Assembly (NCBI RefSeq): GCF_000499385.1
Contig: NW_013653769.1
Location: forward strand, 15,001-37,556
From: Eimeria necatrix
Lineage: Eukaryota > Apicomplexa > Conoidasida > Eucoccidiorida > Eimeriidae
Direction of reading: 5' to 3'
Length of the DNA: 22,556 bases
Positions within the stretch are counted from its first letter, which is position 1; the number at the start of each line of letters is the position of its first letter. Of this stretch, positions 1-8,457 are shown piece by piece. The notes below the pieces were generated by a model. That model ran no database searches. It was not told where the DNA came from and was given only the letters and a program-made list of their open reading frames with translations. A program made the translations under genes and the position numbers.

Positions 1-210
1 CATTTGTCTCGAGCAGCGAAGCAGCAGCAGCGACAGGGAGATCGACTGCCGCCGAACCAATAGCAGCAGCAGCAGCAGAGGTAGCAGCAGCAGCAGCAGC
101 AGCACTTGAGCCCTGGCCCGGATACTCGTAGGGTCCAGGGCCCTAGCAGCAGACAAGACGACCGAAGCAGCAGCAGCAGCGTAGGCAGCAGCAGAAGCAG
201 CAGCAGCAGG
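1..210 (+). other. CAG-rich 5' flank of the PRP38B gene
   Basis: This is mostly (CAG)n on the plus strand, with two short unique pieces at about 1-60 and 108-165. No core promoter element could be picked out. It may be 5' UTR, promoter or an upstream intron of the same gene. Confidence 0.4.
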
Positions 211-561
211 ATGCAGTTCCCCTACGGAAGCATGGGGGCCCCCCTGGGGGCCCCTCTAGCCGCTGCGCCGCATGCTGGTGTTGGTACGGAACCACTCCTT
301 GTTGCTGCTGCTGCTGCTGCTGCTGCTGTGCCCGTTTGTGAGGCAGCTAGTGCAGCAGCACGAGTGTTCCGTCTGCAGCAGCAGCTGCTGCTGCTTGTGC
401 GTGTTTCTGCTGCAGCGCCGCTGTTCTACGGGGCAGCTCCTGCTGCTACAGCGGCAGTAGCAGCAGCAGCAGTTGCGCCTATTGCTGCTGCTGCTGCTGC
501 TCCCGTTGCTGTGGCGCCTCTTGCTGCAGCAGCAGCGGATGTAGGAGCAGCAGATAAGGAC
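211..561 (+). CDS. PRPF38B: Proposed exon 1 of PRP38B: low-complexity Ala-rich N-terminus
   Basis: ATG at 211 is the first in-frame ATG after TAG stops at 61-63 and 82-84. The 117 codons start MQFPYGSMGAPLGAP and then run into Ala, Gln and Leu homopolymers coded by CTG/CAG-type triplets. The chosen donor is GAC|GTGAGG at 561/562, in phase 0, which joins exactly to the phase-0 exon at 676. The frame would end four codons later at a TAA if not spliced. No conserved domain is seen. Other donors in this repeat-rich stretch cannot be excluded, and the real start could lie upstream of the window. Confidence 0.5.
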
Positions 562-888
562 GTGAGGCGCTAAAACGAGCACAGTCCCTCTGTAACCCTT
601 TCAGCTTCCAGGGTTTAGGGTTTAGGGTTTAGGGTTTAGGGTTTAGGGTTTAGGGTTTAGGGTTTGTGCGTTTAGAAGGGCGACGAGGAGGAGGCCATCG
701 CTCGCTGCCACCTGCACACGAAGCCGCAGCTCTCTTGCAAGTTTTGTCGAAAATACAAAAGTGAGTTTTATTTTTGTTTTCTTTTTTGTTCTTTCTTATC
801 CCTTTTTGTTGCTTTTAAATTAATCTTTTTGTCCCCCCTTTCCTCCTTTTCATTGTCTTTTCATTTGTCTTTTTTCTGGTTCATTTGA

Positions 889-938
<50 letters not shown>

Positions 939-1065
939 AGGCTTCACGCAGCAAATGGGCGTGCTGCAGCAGCGGGCCATTGCTGCTGAGGAAGAGACGC
1001 AGCGGAAAAATATGGTGCAGATGACTGACAGCACCACCTACAACGTCAACCAGCTGCTTAGAGGT

Positions 1066-1109
<44 letters not shown>

Positions 1110-1397
1110 ACGGTTGGTGGCGCTGCGTTCGCTGCCGTATCTGCTGCTGTGCTGCGGTGCTGCTTCGCCCTGGATTTGGGTGCAGCTGGGTAGTTGTATG
1201 CTGCTGCTGCTGCAGCTGCTGCTGCTTGAGCTGCTGTTGGTGCTGCTTGAGCTGCTGCTGCTGTTGTTTGGGCTGTTTGCTGCTGCTGCTTGGGCTGCGA
1301 GCTGCTGCTGCTTGAGCTGCTGCTGCGGCTGCCCGAGTTTTGCTGCTGCTGCTGCTTGTGCCGCGCTGCGGCGGCTTCAGCTGCTGCCGCTGCCCGA

Positions 1398-1441
<44 letters not shown>

Positions 1442-1634
1442 ATGCAGGGAACATAATGTCTTCGGAGTACTTCAAGTCTTTGCATCAATTCAAAAGTTTC
1501 AACGAAGTTGTTGATGAGTTGGCAGCTTTTGCTGACCACGCGGAGCCTTACTGCAGCGGCAGCACAAGGGCCCCCTCCACGCTTTTCTGCTGCCTCTACA
1601 AGCTCTTCACCCTCAAACTCACCGAAAAACAAGT

Positions 1635-1680
<46 letters not shown>

Positions 1681-1813
1681 GGCAGCTGCAGCAGCAGGGG
1701 CAGCGGCAACAGGGGGCAGCAGCAGGGGCAGCTGCTGCAGCAGGGGTAGCAGCGGCAGCAGCAGTGGTAGCGGTGGCAGGAGCGGCAGGAGCGGCAACAA
1801 GGGGAGCAGCGCG

Positions 1814-1848
<35 letters not shown>

Positions 1849-1932
1849 ATGCCAGCGGGCAGAAGGGAGATCCTGCTGCTGCGGGTGCTGCTGCTGGCTG
1901 CTTGGGATGTGGCTGCGGCTCCTGGCGGTTCT

Positions 1933-1963
<31 letters not shown>

Positions 1964-3621
1964 GGCAGTGCTGTTGAACAGAGCTTCAGAAGGGTCCGTG
2001 CAAGGGGACAGTTTGCTGCTGCTGCTGCTGCTGCTGCTGCAGATGCACATGCTGCTGAACCACCGCGAGTCACCTTATGTGAGGTGTACGGGCTTTCTCT
2101 ATCTTCGATACGTCCACCCTCCAGACCAAGTATGCTGCTGCTGTTATTGCTGCTTTTGCTGCTGTTGCTGCTGCTGCTATTGCTGCTGCTGGCATTGTTG
2201 CTGCTGCTGCTGCTGCTGCCTGCGGTGGTGCGCAGCAACGCTAACGTTGCTGCTGCTGAAGGCACCACCGCAGGAGTGTGCTGCTTCTTTTACTTTTTGG
2301 AGGGGCGCGTAGTGCTGGAACTGCGGAGCTTGCTGCTGCTGCCAAGTTTGCTGCTGCTGCGGAGCTTGCTGCTGCTGCTGAGTCTGCTGCTGCTGCTGCA
2401 GCTGTGGAAGTGGTACGAGCCGTACTTTCTGGACGACGAACAGTTCACTCCGGGGGCCGATCCCAACAGAGTCATTTCAATGGGTAAGAGCTTTTTGTCT
2501 TTTTTCTTTTGCTGCTGACGCAGCAGCAAAGTAGCTCCTTTTGCTTCCCCCAGGGCCTGCAGCGGCTGGCTGCTAGCCAGGGGCAGCTAGCTAGCCAGGG
2601 GCAGCTAGCTAGCCAGGGGCAGCTAGCTACCCAAGGGCAGCTAGCCAGCCAGAGGCAACTGGCCCTCCCTAAGAAGCTAGCTAGCTGGGGGCAGCTAGCT
2701 AGCTGGGGGCAGCTAGCTAGCTGGGGGAGCTAGCTAGCTGGGGGAGCTAGCTAGCTGGGAGAACTAACTAGTTGGGGGAGCTAGCTAGCTGGGTTCAGCT
2801 AGCCGTGCAGCTAGCTGCTGCTGCTGCTGCTGCTGCTGCTGCAGGGGAGTACGTGCAGTCGCTGCTGACGGAAGACAAGTACTTCTCCACAGTGCTGCCG
2901 CGGCTGCCAGTGCTGGTCAAAAACGTCTACGGCGCGCAGCTAATGACGCTGCAGCAGCACAGAAGGCGGAAGGCCTTCAACAGGCGCCACATCGAGGCCT
3001 TCTTGCCAGCAGCAAAGTGCATTGCGCTCTCCAGGTAGGCCCCCAACCAGCAGCAGCAGCAGCAGCAGCAGCGGCAGCAGCAGCAGCAGCAGCAGCGGCT
3101 GCTGCTGCGTGGTGATAGTGGCGGGGTCGTTGCTGCTGCTGCTGCAGCATTCAGTGGTAGTTATGGTGTAGTTGTGCTGCTGCTGCCTCTTTGGATGCTG
3201 CTGCTGCTGCTGCTTCGTCTGTGGGCAGCGGTGGTGCTGCTGCTGCTGCCATGGGCTGTAGTGGGGGAGGGGTGCTGGTGAAGCTGGCGCTGCTATTGCT
3301 GCAGCTGCTTGTGCTCCTGCTGCTGCGGCTGCTGGTGCTGCTGCAGTAGAGGTGCGGCAGCACGAGGAGGTCAGGAGAAGCAGAGAGTCTATTCTTTGCC
3401 ATGCGCACCTGCAGCAGCAGCAACAGCCACCGCAGCAGCTGCAGCAGTAGCCACAGCAGTAGCCACAGCAGTAGCTGCAGCAGCAGTAGATGCAGCAGCA
3501 ACAGCAGTAGCCAGAGCCGTAGCCACAGCAGCACAAGCAGCAGCAGCGTTTACAGCAGCAGCAGCACCAGTTGCATAGCAAGGACACTGTGGTTCTGCCT
3601 CCGCGAGAGCAAACAACTCCT

Positions 3622-3653
<32 letters not shown>

Positions 3654-4008
3654 CTCCGTATGTGTTGGTCCCACTTACCTGCACCGCTCAACGCAGCATC
3701 TGCTGCTTCAGCTGCTGCAGTTGCCGCTGTTGTTGCTGCTGCTGCTGCTGCTACTTGTTCCCCCCCCAACATTTGTGCCCACCAGCTTGCTGCGTCAGCA
3801 CTTGTTGCCCATAAAGTGCTGTTGCAGAGGCCTTCCGGGCCTGAGCGTGCTGCTGCTGCTGCTGCTGCGTGGATTTGCTGCTGCTGCCTGAGCTGCTGTT
3901 GCTGCGTGGCTTCCCCGTAGCAGCTGCGCGTCTTCGCGGCTGGCTCTTTGCGGCTTGGCGGCTGGCGTTGCTTCGCGCAGCTGCTGCTGCTGGCACCTGA
4001 GCCGCTCC

Positions 4009-4041
<33 letters not shown>

Positions 4042-5624
4042 AGCGGGGACTGGCTGGAGGGCACCGTGGTGTCCGTGGACAGCAAGGGCGTGTGGGTCCG
4101 GCTGGAAGACGGCAGCGAAGAACTTGTGGACTTGGGACTTGTGCAGCTTCTTTCTTACAAAGTTGAAGGGGCCCCCGCCAAAGCCAAGCGCAGCAGGAAC
4201 AGAGACAGGGACAAAGAGCGACGCAGAAGGTTAGCCTCCAGCCCCGCTGCTGCTGCTGCTGCTGCAGCTGCTGCTGCAGCTGCTGCTGCTGGAGTTGCTG
4301 CGGGTGCAGCTGGTGCTGGTGGCGGGCAGCGAGGGCTGGGTGGGGATTTGGGGTTGGGTGTCAGCAACAAACGACGCACCTCCAGCTACTGCCGTTGCTG
4401 CTGCTGCTGCTGCTGTTGCTGCTGCAGCCGCAGCCGCAGCGCCGAGAGAAGCGCAGCTAAGACTCAGCAGCAGCTGCTGCAGGAGTTCCGGAGAAAAGAA
4501 CAGGAAAAGGCTCTGGCGACTGGCAAGGTGAGGGGCATCTTGCTTCCTCTTTGTCAGTTTTATCTGTTTTATCTTTTGCATCTTTTTATCTTTCGAATTT
4601 CTTCTATCTTTTTATCTCTTTTGTCTTCTTTTTCGTTTTTCTGGCAGCGGCCTCTGTTGCTGCGTCTCTGCAGCAGCAGCACCTGCCGTCTTTGCAGAAG
4701 CACTTTTTAGTCCCATTTTCTCTTTTTTTGTTTTTTCTTTCTGTCTTCTTTTTATTTACAAATTTTGTTTTCTTTACTTGTTGCTGAGCTGCTCTTTCTT
4801 GTGAGGCTTCTCTTAGAGTGTTTTCCCTTTACGTTTGCTGCTTTCGCTTCCTCTACTTACCTAGGGTTTAGGGTTTAGGGTTTAGGGTTTGCTGCTCAGG
4901 ACTACGCACGCCGGCCCACTTCGTACAAAAGCGCACTATCTCTCAAGATGACCTCTTCGCGGCATGCGTGAGTTCTTAAATGCATTTTGTGGTTTATCTG
5001 TTTTATTTTTGTCCCTTCGTTTCTTCGGCCTAGGGTTTAGGGTTTAGGGTTTAGGGTTTGGGGTTGTGCGATGGTCTCCAGTGTGACGCGTTGATGCTTT
5101 CAGCTTTTAGGGTTTAAGGCTCTTTCTCTACTGCCTTCAGGGTTTAGGGTTTAGGGTTATTTGATAGTCTCGAATTTGTCTTCCTGCTGCTTTTGTGGCT
5201 CCTTTGCCTCTTTGGCTTTCCTGCTCTGTATCGTGCTGTCTGCTGCTGCTGCTGCTGCCTACAGGCCTTCGCCAGAGAGGCCTCCTCCCCCAAGGGCTCA
5301 CCCGCGATCTGCGTTAGCGCATGCGCAGCAGCTACAGCAGCAGCAGCAGCAGCAACAGCAACAGCAGCAGCAGCAGCAGGATCCTCTGCAGAAGCAGCGG
5401 ATTTCGTCCCTCGTAGCACGGTACGCTTCTAGTGAGCCCCTTACTACCGCTACTGCAGTTGCTGCTGCAGCTGCTTCCTGCACTGTCGCCTTTGCTGCTG
5501 CAGCCCACTTCACTGCTGCTGCTGCTGCTGCTGCTGCTGCAGGTACAGCCGCGCAGGCGGGGAGAATGCAGACCGGCGGCGGCGCAACGACACGGAGGCC
5601 CCCGAGGTGATGCGCCTGGGGTAA
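211..5624 (+). CDS. PRPF38B: PRP38B-type pre-mRNA-splicing factor, 12-exon gene
   Basis: Exons: 211-561, 676-760, 941-1063, 1448-1632, 2043-2129, 2402-2483, 2845-3034, 4044-4229, 4428-4527, 4900-4967, 5265-5420 and 5543-5624. All introns are GT-AG, every phase matches, and the sum is 1695 nt (564 aa plus TAA). Exons 3-7 encode the PRP38 domain; visible blocks are NIMSSEYFK, LYKLFTLKLTEKQ, SPYVR, GFLYLRY, LWKWYEP and FSTVLPRLPV, closer to the plant/animal PRP38B type than to PRP38A. In the known family this is a nuclear spliceosomal protein linked to tri-snRNP and B-complex activation. The C-terminus is RS/Arg-rich, as usual for the family. Extra parts are an N-terminal Cys/His motif and a Tudor-like segment. 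The core is firm. Exon 1 (ATG at 211, donor GTGAGG at 562) is the weakest part, because it is low-complexity and chosen by phase and by in-frame stops at 61 and 82. An alternative 3' end is possible (see 5717-5915). Confidence 0.88.
610..665 (+). repeat. Telomere-type heptamer AGGGTTT x 8 in PRP38B intron 1
   Basis: Eight uninterrupted copies of AGGGTTT occupy half of the 114-nt intron 562-675 and end ten bases before the acceptor. AAACCCT/AGGGTTT is the plant- and apicomplexan-type telomere repeat. Here it is internal, gene-embedded, and G-rich on the sense strand. Confidence 0.97.
676..1063 (+). CDS. PRPF38B: PRP38B exons 2-3: Cys/His motif and entry to the PRP38 domain
   Basis: Exon 2 (676-760) follows a TTTAG acceptor; an in-frame TAG at 673-675 shows that the frame cannot continue upstream unspliced. 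It encodes KGDEEEAIARCHLHTKPQ followed by LSCKFCRKYK, a C-x2-H-x6-C-x2-C arrangement that could bind one zinc ion (inference). Its donor is GTGAGT at 761. Exon 3 (941-1063) starts after a long CTG tract ending CTGCAG and encodes a charged helix-like linker plus MTDSTTYNVNQLLRG, which leads straight into the conserved NIMSSEYFK block of exon 4 (G|GG, AAC). Phases are 0/1 for exon 2 and 1/1 for exon 3. Confidence 0.8.
890..939 (+). repeat. (CTG)n tract at the 3' end of PRP38B intron 2
   Basis: About 16 perfect CTG triplets run into the CTGCAG acceptor of exon 3. Upstream, 762-888 is T-rich sense sequence. Confidence 0.95.
1064..1447 (+). repeat. PRP38B intron 3, almost wholly CTG-type triplets
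   Basis: The intron opens GTTTGCTG, has a perfect CTG run at 1068-1109, degenerate CTG/TTG through 1400, another 14 perfect triplets at 1399-1440, and ends CATGCAG. It contains no unique sequence that looks coding. Confidence 0.85.
1448..3034 (+). CDS. PRPF38B: PRP38B exons 4-7: conserved PRP38 domain
   Basis: Four exons carry the diagnostic domain. Exon 4 (1448-1632) has NIMSSEYFKSLHQFKSF, EVVDELAAFADHAEPY and FCCLYKLFTLKLTEKQ. Exon 5 (2043-2129) has MHMLLNHRESPYVRCTGF and LYLRYVHPPDQ. Exon 6 (2402-2483) has LWKWYEPYFLDDEQFTPG and VISMG. Exon 7 (2845-3034) has EYVQSLLTEDKYFSTVLP, RLPVLVKNVYG and a basic tail. Donors are CAA|GTAAGC, CAA|GTATGC, G|GTAAGA and AG|GTAGGC. All four acceptors end in CAG, three of them directly after CTG runs. 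The translation aligns without gaps at the junctions with remembered plant and animal PRP38B sequences, so this is the most secure coding stretch in the window. Confidence 0.93.
1633..2042 (+). repeat. PRP38B intron 4 with a CAG-to-CTG polarity switch
   Basis: After the donor GTAAGC the sense strand is (AGC)n/CAG up to about 1815. From 1818 it becomes (CTG)n, and it stays CTG-type to the acceptor at 2042. The two halves are near inverted complements and could fold into one long hairpin in RNA. Confidence 0.85.
2578..2810 (+). repeat. GCTAGC-rich 18-bp minisatellite in PRP38B intron 6
   Basis: This is a tandem array with unit CAGCTAGCTAGCCAGGGG in the first third, changing to CAGCTAGCTAGCTGGGGG and a 17-bp derivative later. 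GCTAGC/AGCT is self-complementary. Translated in one frame it mimics a GQLASQ hexapeptide repeat, but splicing of the conserved ...VISMG|EYVQ... block shows that it is intronic. Confidence 0.93.
3035..4043 (+). other. 1-kb PRP38B intron 7 filled with triplet arrays
   Basis: CAG runs occur near 3048-3095, CTG-type sequence at 3130-3350, CAG/AGC-type at 3405-3655 and CTG-type at 3695-4043. Short unique islands at about 3360-3405, 3575-3625, 3655-3700 and 3760-3850 have no recognisable product. Joining 3034 directly to 4044 keeps the frame and gives a smooth protein, so no further exon is needed. Confidence 0.7.
4044..4229 (+). CDS. PRPF38B: PRP38B exon 8: Tudor/KOW-like beta segment plus basic linker
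   Basis: The acceptor is (CTG)n-CAG at 4041-4043, phase 2, and the donor is AG|GTTAGC at 4229/4230. Residues GDWLEGTVVSVDSKGVW and VRLEDGSEELVDLGLVQL alternate hydrophobic and charged positions, with a Gly-Trp start and a GTVV...GVWVRLEDGS hairpin. This is the pattern of small SH3-like barrels (Tudor, KOW, PWWP-like). Human PRPF38B goes from the PRP38 domain directly into RS repeats, so this segment looks like a lineage-specific addition; that is inference from memory. It is followed by KAKRSRNRDRDKERRRR, the start of the RS-type tail. Confidence 0.82.
4428..5624 (+). CDS. PRPF38B: PRP38B exons 9-12: RS and Gln-rich C-terminal tail
   Basis: Exon 9 (4428-4527) gives SRSRSAERSAAKTQQQ and FRRKEQEKALATGK. 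Exon 10 (4900-4967) gives DYARRPTSYKSALSLK and MTSSRHA. Exon 11 (5265-5420) gives PSPERPPPPRAHPRSALAH, a 15-residue Gln run coded by CAG/CAA, then DPLQKQRISSLVAR. Exon 12 (5543-5624) gives YSRAGGENADRRRRNDTEA, PEVMRLG and TAA at 5622-5624. Junction phases 0, 2, 2 and 2 are all consistent. This is a typical phosphorylatable RS-like tail. Exon 11 and its intron share the border sequence GTAC, so a shifted junction there cannot be ruled out. Confidence 0.8.
4528..4899 (+). other. PRP38B intron 9, T-rich on the sense strand
   Basis: The donor is GTGAGG. About 4540-4790 is strongly T-rich with very few A. The heptamer block at 4863-4890 and a GCTGCTCAG acceptor follow. No coding sequence is seen. 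Confidence 0.75.
4863..4890 (+). repeat. Telomere-type heptamer AGGGTTT x 4 in PRP38B intron 9
   Basis: Four perfect copies lie directly upstream of the acceptor GCTGCTCAG that ends at 4899. The orientation relative to the gene is the same as at 610-665. Confidence 0.96.
5032..5059 (+). repeat. Telomere-type heptamer AGGGTTT x 4 in PRP38B intron 10
   Basis: Four perfect copies, followed by a degenerate GGGGTT. They lie in the 297-nt intron 4968-5264. Confidence 0.96.
5109..5159 (+). repeat. Further AGGGTTT copies in PRP38B intron 10
   Basis: One copy at 5109-5115 and nearly three at 5139-5159, same orientation. The flank CTTTCAGCTTTTAGGGTTTA resembles the flank of the intron 1 block (CTTTCAGCTTCCAGGGTTTA at 594-613), which suggests that these blocks share an origin or were copied with their flanks. 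Confidence 0.9.
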
Positions 5625-6387
5625 AAGTTCTTTTTTATTTGCTTCTCATTTGCTGCTGCTGCTGCTTGCTGCTGCTTGCTGCTGCTTGCTCCTGCTTGTC
5701 CGTTGGCATCTGCTAGCCGGAGCAGCAGGCGGGCGGGGAACTATACGAAACGGCAAAAAACAATTCAAAGTGTTGCTGCTGCTGCAGCTGCTTCTGTAGC
5801 AGCCGCGGCTTCTACAGCCGCAGCACCTGCAGCAGCTTCAGTAGCGAAAGCTGCAGCAAGAGCAGCAGCAACGGACGTCCACTGGGGAGACACCCGAATA
5901 GACACCGAATTTTAAATGAGGTGCTTTGCTGCCGCTGCTGCTGCTGCTGCTGCTGCAACACACACTACTCGTGCTGCCGCTGCTGCAGTTGGCAGTCAAG
6001 CTCGAAGGAGCAACAGCAGCTGCTGCTGCCGCTGCAGCAGCAGCAGTTGTGGCACAAGCGCAGACATCCAGGGATGCTGTGACCGCTCTCTGCAGCAGCA
6101 GCTGCAGCTGCAGCTCTTTGAGCAGTAGCAGCTGTTTCAGCTGCAGCTGCAGCAGAAACTGTTTCAGCAGCAGCCGCAGCTGCTGCTGGAGCGAAGAACA
6201 GATCCCCAGGATCCGAATTCGCCATTTTGAGGGCAGCGCATGAACTGCCTTTGATTTGAATGGCCTGCTGCCACAGCGGCTGCTGCTGCTGCTGTCCTGG
6301 TGTCCAGCGACAGCAGCAGCAGCAGCAGCCGCAGCAAGAACTGCCACAGTGCAACAGGCACTGCAGCGTTGAAAGGGAGAACTGTGG
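5625..6387. other. Interval between convergent PRP38B and alveolin genes
   Basis: It is rich in CAG/CTG and mixed (CAGCTG)n near 6095-6190, which is palindromic. Apart from the possible alternative exon at 5717-5915, no gene is seen. Both genes must end and be polyadenylated within this space, but no clear poly(A) signal was picked out. Confidence 0.6.
5717..5915 (+). CDS. Possible alternative last exon of PRP38B
   Basis: Just before the TAA at 5622 lies the potential donor GG|GTAAAAG (GT at 5621, phase 2). A TGCTAG acceptor ends at 5716, and joining there keeps the frame. The result is RSSRRAGNYTKRQKTIQS, then an Ala-rich run from GCT/GCA triplets, then DVHWGDTRIDTEF and TAA at 5913-5915. 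The basic, Arg/Ser-rich start fits an RS tail. Against it, the Ala-rich part is what any triplet array would give, and the TAA of exon 12 already ends a sensible protein. Confidence 0.25.
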
Positions 6388-7494
6388 CTACCGGGGACTG
6401 CTGGGGTAGGGGTCGCATCTTACGTGCTGCTGCTGCTGCGGTTCTGGCCTGTGCGGCGCCTGCTGCTGTTGCTGCAGCAGATGCTGCTGCATTTGCTGCA
6501 GCTGCTGCCGCTGGAATTGCTGTTGCTGCAGTTGCTGTTGGTGCAGCTCCTGTGCCGTGCAGGGGGCAGACTGTTGCTGCAGAAGATGCTGCTGCTGTAA
6601 CTGCTGGTAGTGGTGCTGCTGTGTTAGCTGCTGCTGATGCAGCTGTTGCTGCTCTAGAAGCCGCGGGTGCTGCTGCTGCAGGTAGTTGTGCTGCGAATGG
6701 ACTAATGGCGCAGCAGATGATTGGTGCTGCCCCCAAAGACGAGCTACAGGAGGGGCCGCACATTCTGCTGCTGTTGCTGCGCTGCTTCTCGCTGTGGCAC
6801 TTAGAGGGGGCTGGCGGCTTGGGGAGGCACTGATTCGCTGCAGCAGCATCTGGTGCTGCTGCTGCCGGTGGCTGTAAATTCCGTAGCTAGCAGCTGGATC
6901 AGCTGCAGCAGCAGGAGGCTGCGCAACGTTCTCTATCTTCCATGGGGCAGCGCTTTCGCGCTGCAGCAGCTGCTGCTGCGGATGCGGATGGGACTGTTGC
7001 GTGAAGAGCGGCGTTTGATCCTGCACGTGCTGTTGCTGCTGCTTTTGGGACTGTTGCATCAACAGCTGCTGCTGCATTTGCTGCTGCATCTGCTGCTGCA
7101 TTTGCTGCTGCACGTGCTGCTGTTGGTGCTGCATTTGCTGTTGCTGCAATTGCTGCATGACCACTGAGGGCGTGTAAGAATGCTGCAGCTGCCCTGCAGT
7201 GCTGCAGTGCGTAGACGGCCGGGACCCGAGGGACCGCGCTTCCTGCTGCTGGTGGCTGAACTGCTGCTGGGCGTGCAGCAGCTGCTGCTGCTGCTGCTGC
7301 TGCGGCTGCCGCTGCCGGCGGTGCTGCGTCACGTTCACTATGTGGTGCTCTGCTACAAAGTCCTTCAAAGGCACCAAACCTGCAGCAGTTCGAATCAAAG
7401 GGTCCCCTGCAGGGACGGGCACGGGCACTGGCACTGGGCGCTCCACCTGTCGGTACACTGGAACTGGCCGCGCGCATGTCACCTCGCAAGGCAC
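6388..7494 (-). CDS. Alveolin gene last exon: Val-Pro core end and Gln-rich C-terminus
   Basis: The acceptor is (CTG)n-CAG (plus 7495-7533), phase 0. It has 368 codons to TAG at 6388-6390. Residues 1-56 carry [34 protein letters not shown] and [18 protein letters not shown], the end of the alveolin-like part. The remainder is Gln/His/Leu-rich with long CAG-coded runs and islands such as [17 protein letters not shown] potential donor CAC|GTAAGA sits 12 codons before the stop, so a further downstream exon is possible, though none was recognised. Confidence 0.82.
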   Translation of the reverse strand: MPCEVTCARPVPVYRQVERPVPVPVPVPAGDPLIRTAAGLVPLKDFVAEHHIVNVTQHRRQRQPQQQQQQQLLHAQQQFSHQQQEARSLGSRPSTHCSTAGQLQHSYTPSVVMQQLQQQQMQHQQQHVQQQMQQQMQQQMQQQLLMQQSQKQQQQHVQDQTPLFTQQSHPHPQQQLLQRESAAPWKIENVAQPPAAAADPAASYGIYSHRQQQHQMLLQRISASPSRQPPLSATARSSAATAAECAAPPVARLWGQHQSSAAPLVHSQHNYLQQQHPRLLEQQQLHQQQLTQQHHYQQLQQQHLLQQQSAPCTAQELHQQQLQQQQFQRQQLQQMQQHLLQQQQQAPHRPEPQQQQHVRCDPYPSSPR

Positions 7495-7496
7495 CT

Positions 7497-7535
<39 letters not shown>

Positions 7536-7638
7536 GCAGTGAAAGGCGTGTAGAAGCACGCGGGCAAAAACAGCGGCGAGCTCGAGCCCAACGGGCAAAA
7601 GCAGCTCCGCGGCCTTCTATGCCGTGAATTGCTTGCCA

Positions 7639-7673
<35 letters not shown>

Positions 7674-8426
7674 TCGCACCTTCACGGGGAAAGGCTCCTC
7701 CACAATGCGCTCCGTGTAAACTGGGACCTTCCGCTCGACATATCTGGTCACGCCAAAGTCACACACTGCTGCTGCTGCAGTTGCTGCCTGCTCTAAGGCT
7801 GGACTGCTACTGCTGCTGTAACTGCTGCTTGTGCTAGGGTGGGATTGCTGCTGCTGCTGCTGCTGAAGTGATTTCTCAACGGATGCTATTGTTGCTGCTG
7901 CTGCAGTTGCTGCCTGCACTGAGGTTGGAATGCTACTGTTGCTGCTACAGTTGCGTCCCCTGCTGATGTAATTGCTACTTGAATTATGGCTGGGCTGCTG
8001 CTGTTGCTGCTGCTGCTGCTGCGCCTGCTGCTCTTTCTCTGGTGCTGGTCACTTGGTAACGAAGACAGGCTTCTCCACCTCCTCATAGACGTCTTGGGGC
8101 TGCGGTATCTTCACATAACTGCGGCAGCAGCAACAGCAACAGCAGCAACAGCAGCAACTAGTGCAGCAGCGCACCGTGAGCACGGGCAGCAGCAGGCCGG
8201 AGAGCAGCTGCTGGGCTCCACCGCTGCTTCTTTTGCGTATCCTTTTGTTTGCTTTCTTTTTCATATTCATTTATTTTTCGAATTTTCTCTCTTAATTACA
8301 CTTCTTTGTCTTACCGAGGAATGGGCTTTGGTATTTCTCTGTAAATTGTCTTCGGTGGCTGAGGCACGGGCCGCTGCCGGTGTATGTACCGAGGGGTCGG
8401 CACCTTGACCCTCCTCTCCACCACCT

Positions 8427-8457
<31 letters not shown>

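Noticed and set aside
1108..2268. 386-codon minus-strand open frame over PRP38B introns 3-4
   Set aside because: It is Ser/Gln/Ala/Leu homopolymer from CTG arrays read antisense. It overlaps secure PRP38B exons, and CAG/CTG arrays are open in all six frames.
2509..2733. GQLASQ hexapeptide-repeat frame
   Set aside because: It lies in PRP38B intron 6. The conserved VISMG|EYVQSLL join across it is exact, and the 18-bp minisatellite explains the pattern.
610..5159. Chromosome end suggested by telomere-type repeats
   Set aside because: The blocks are short, split among introns of one continuous gene, and flanked by unique coding sequence on both sides, so they are interstitial.
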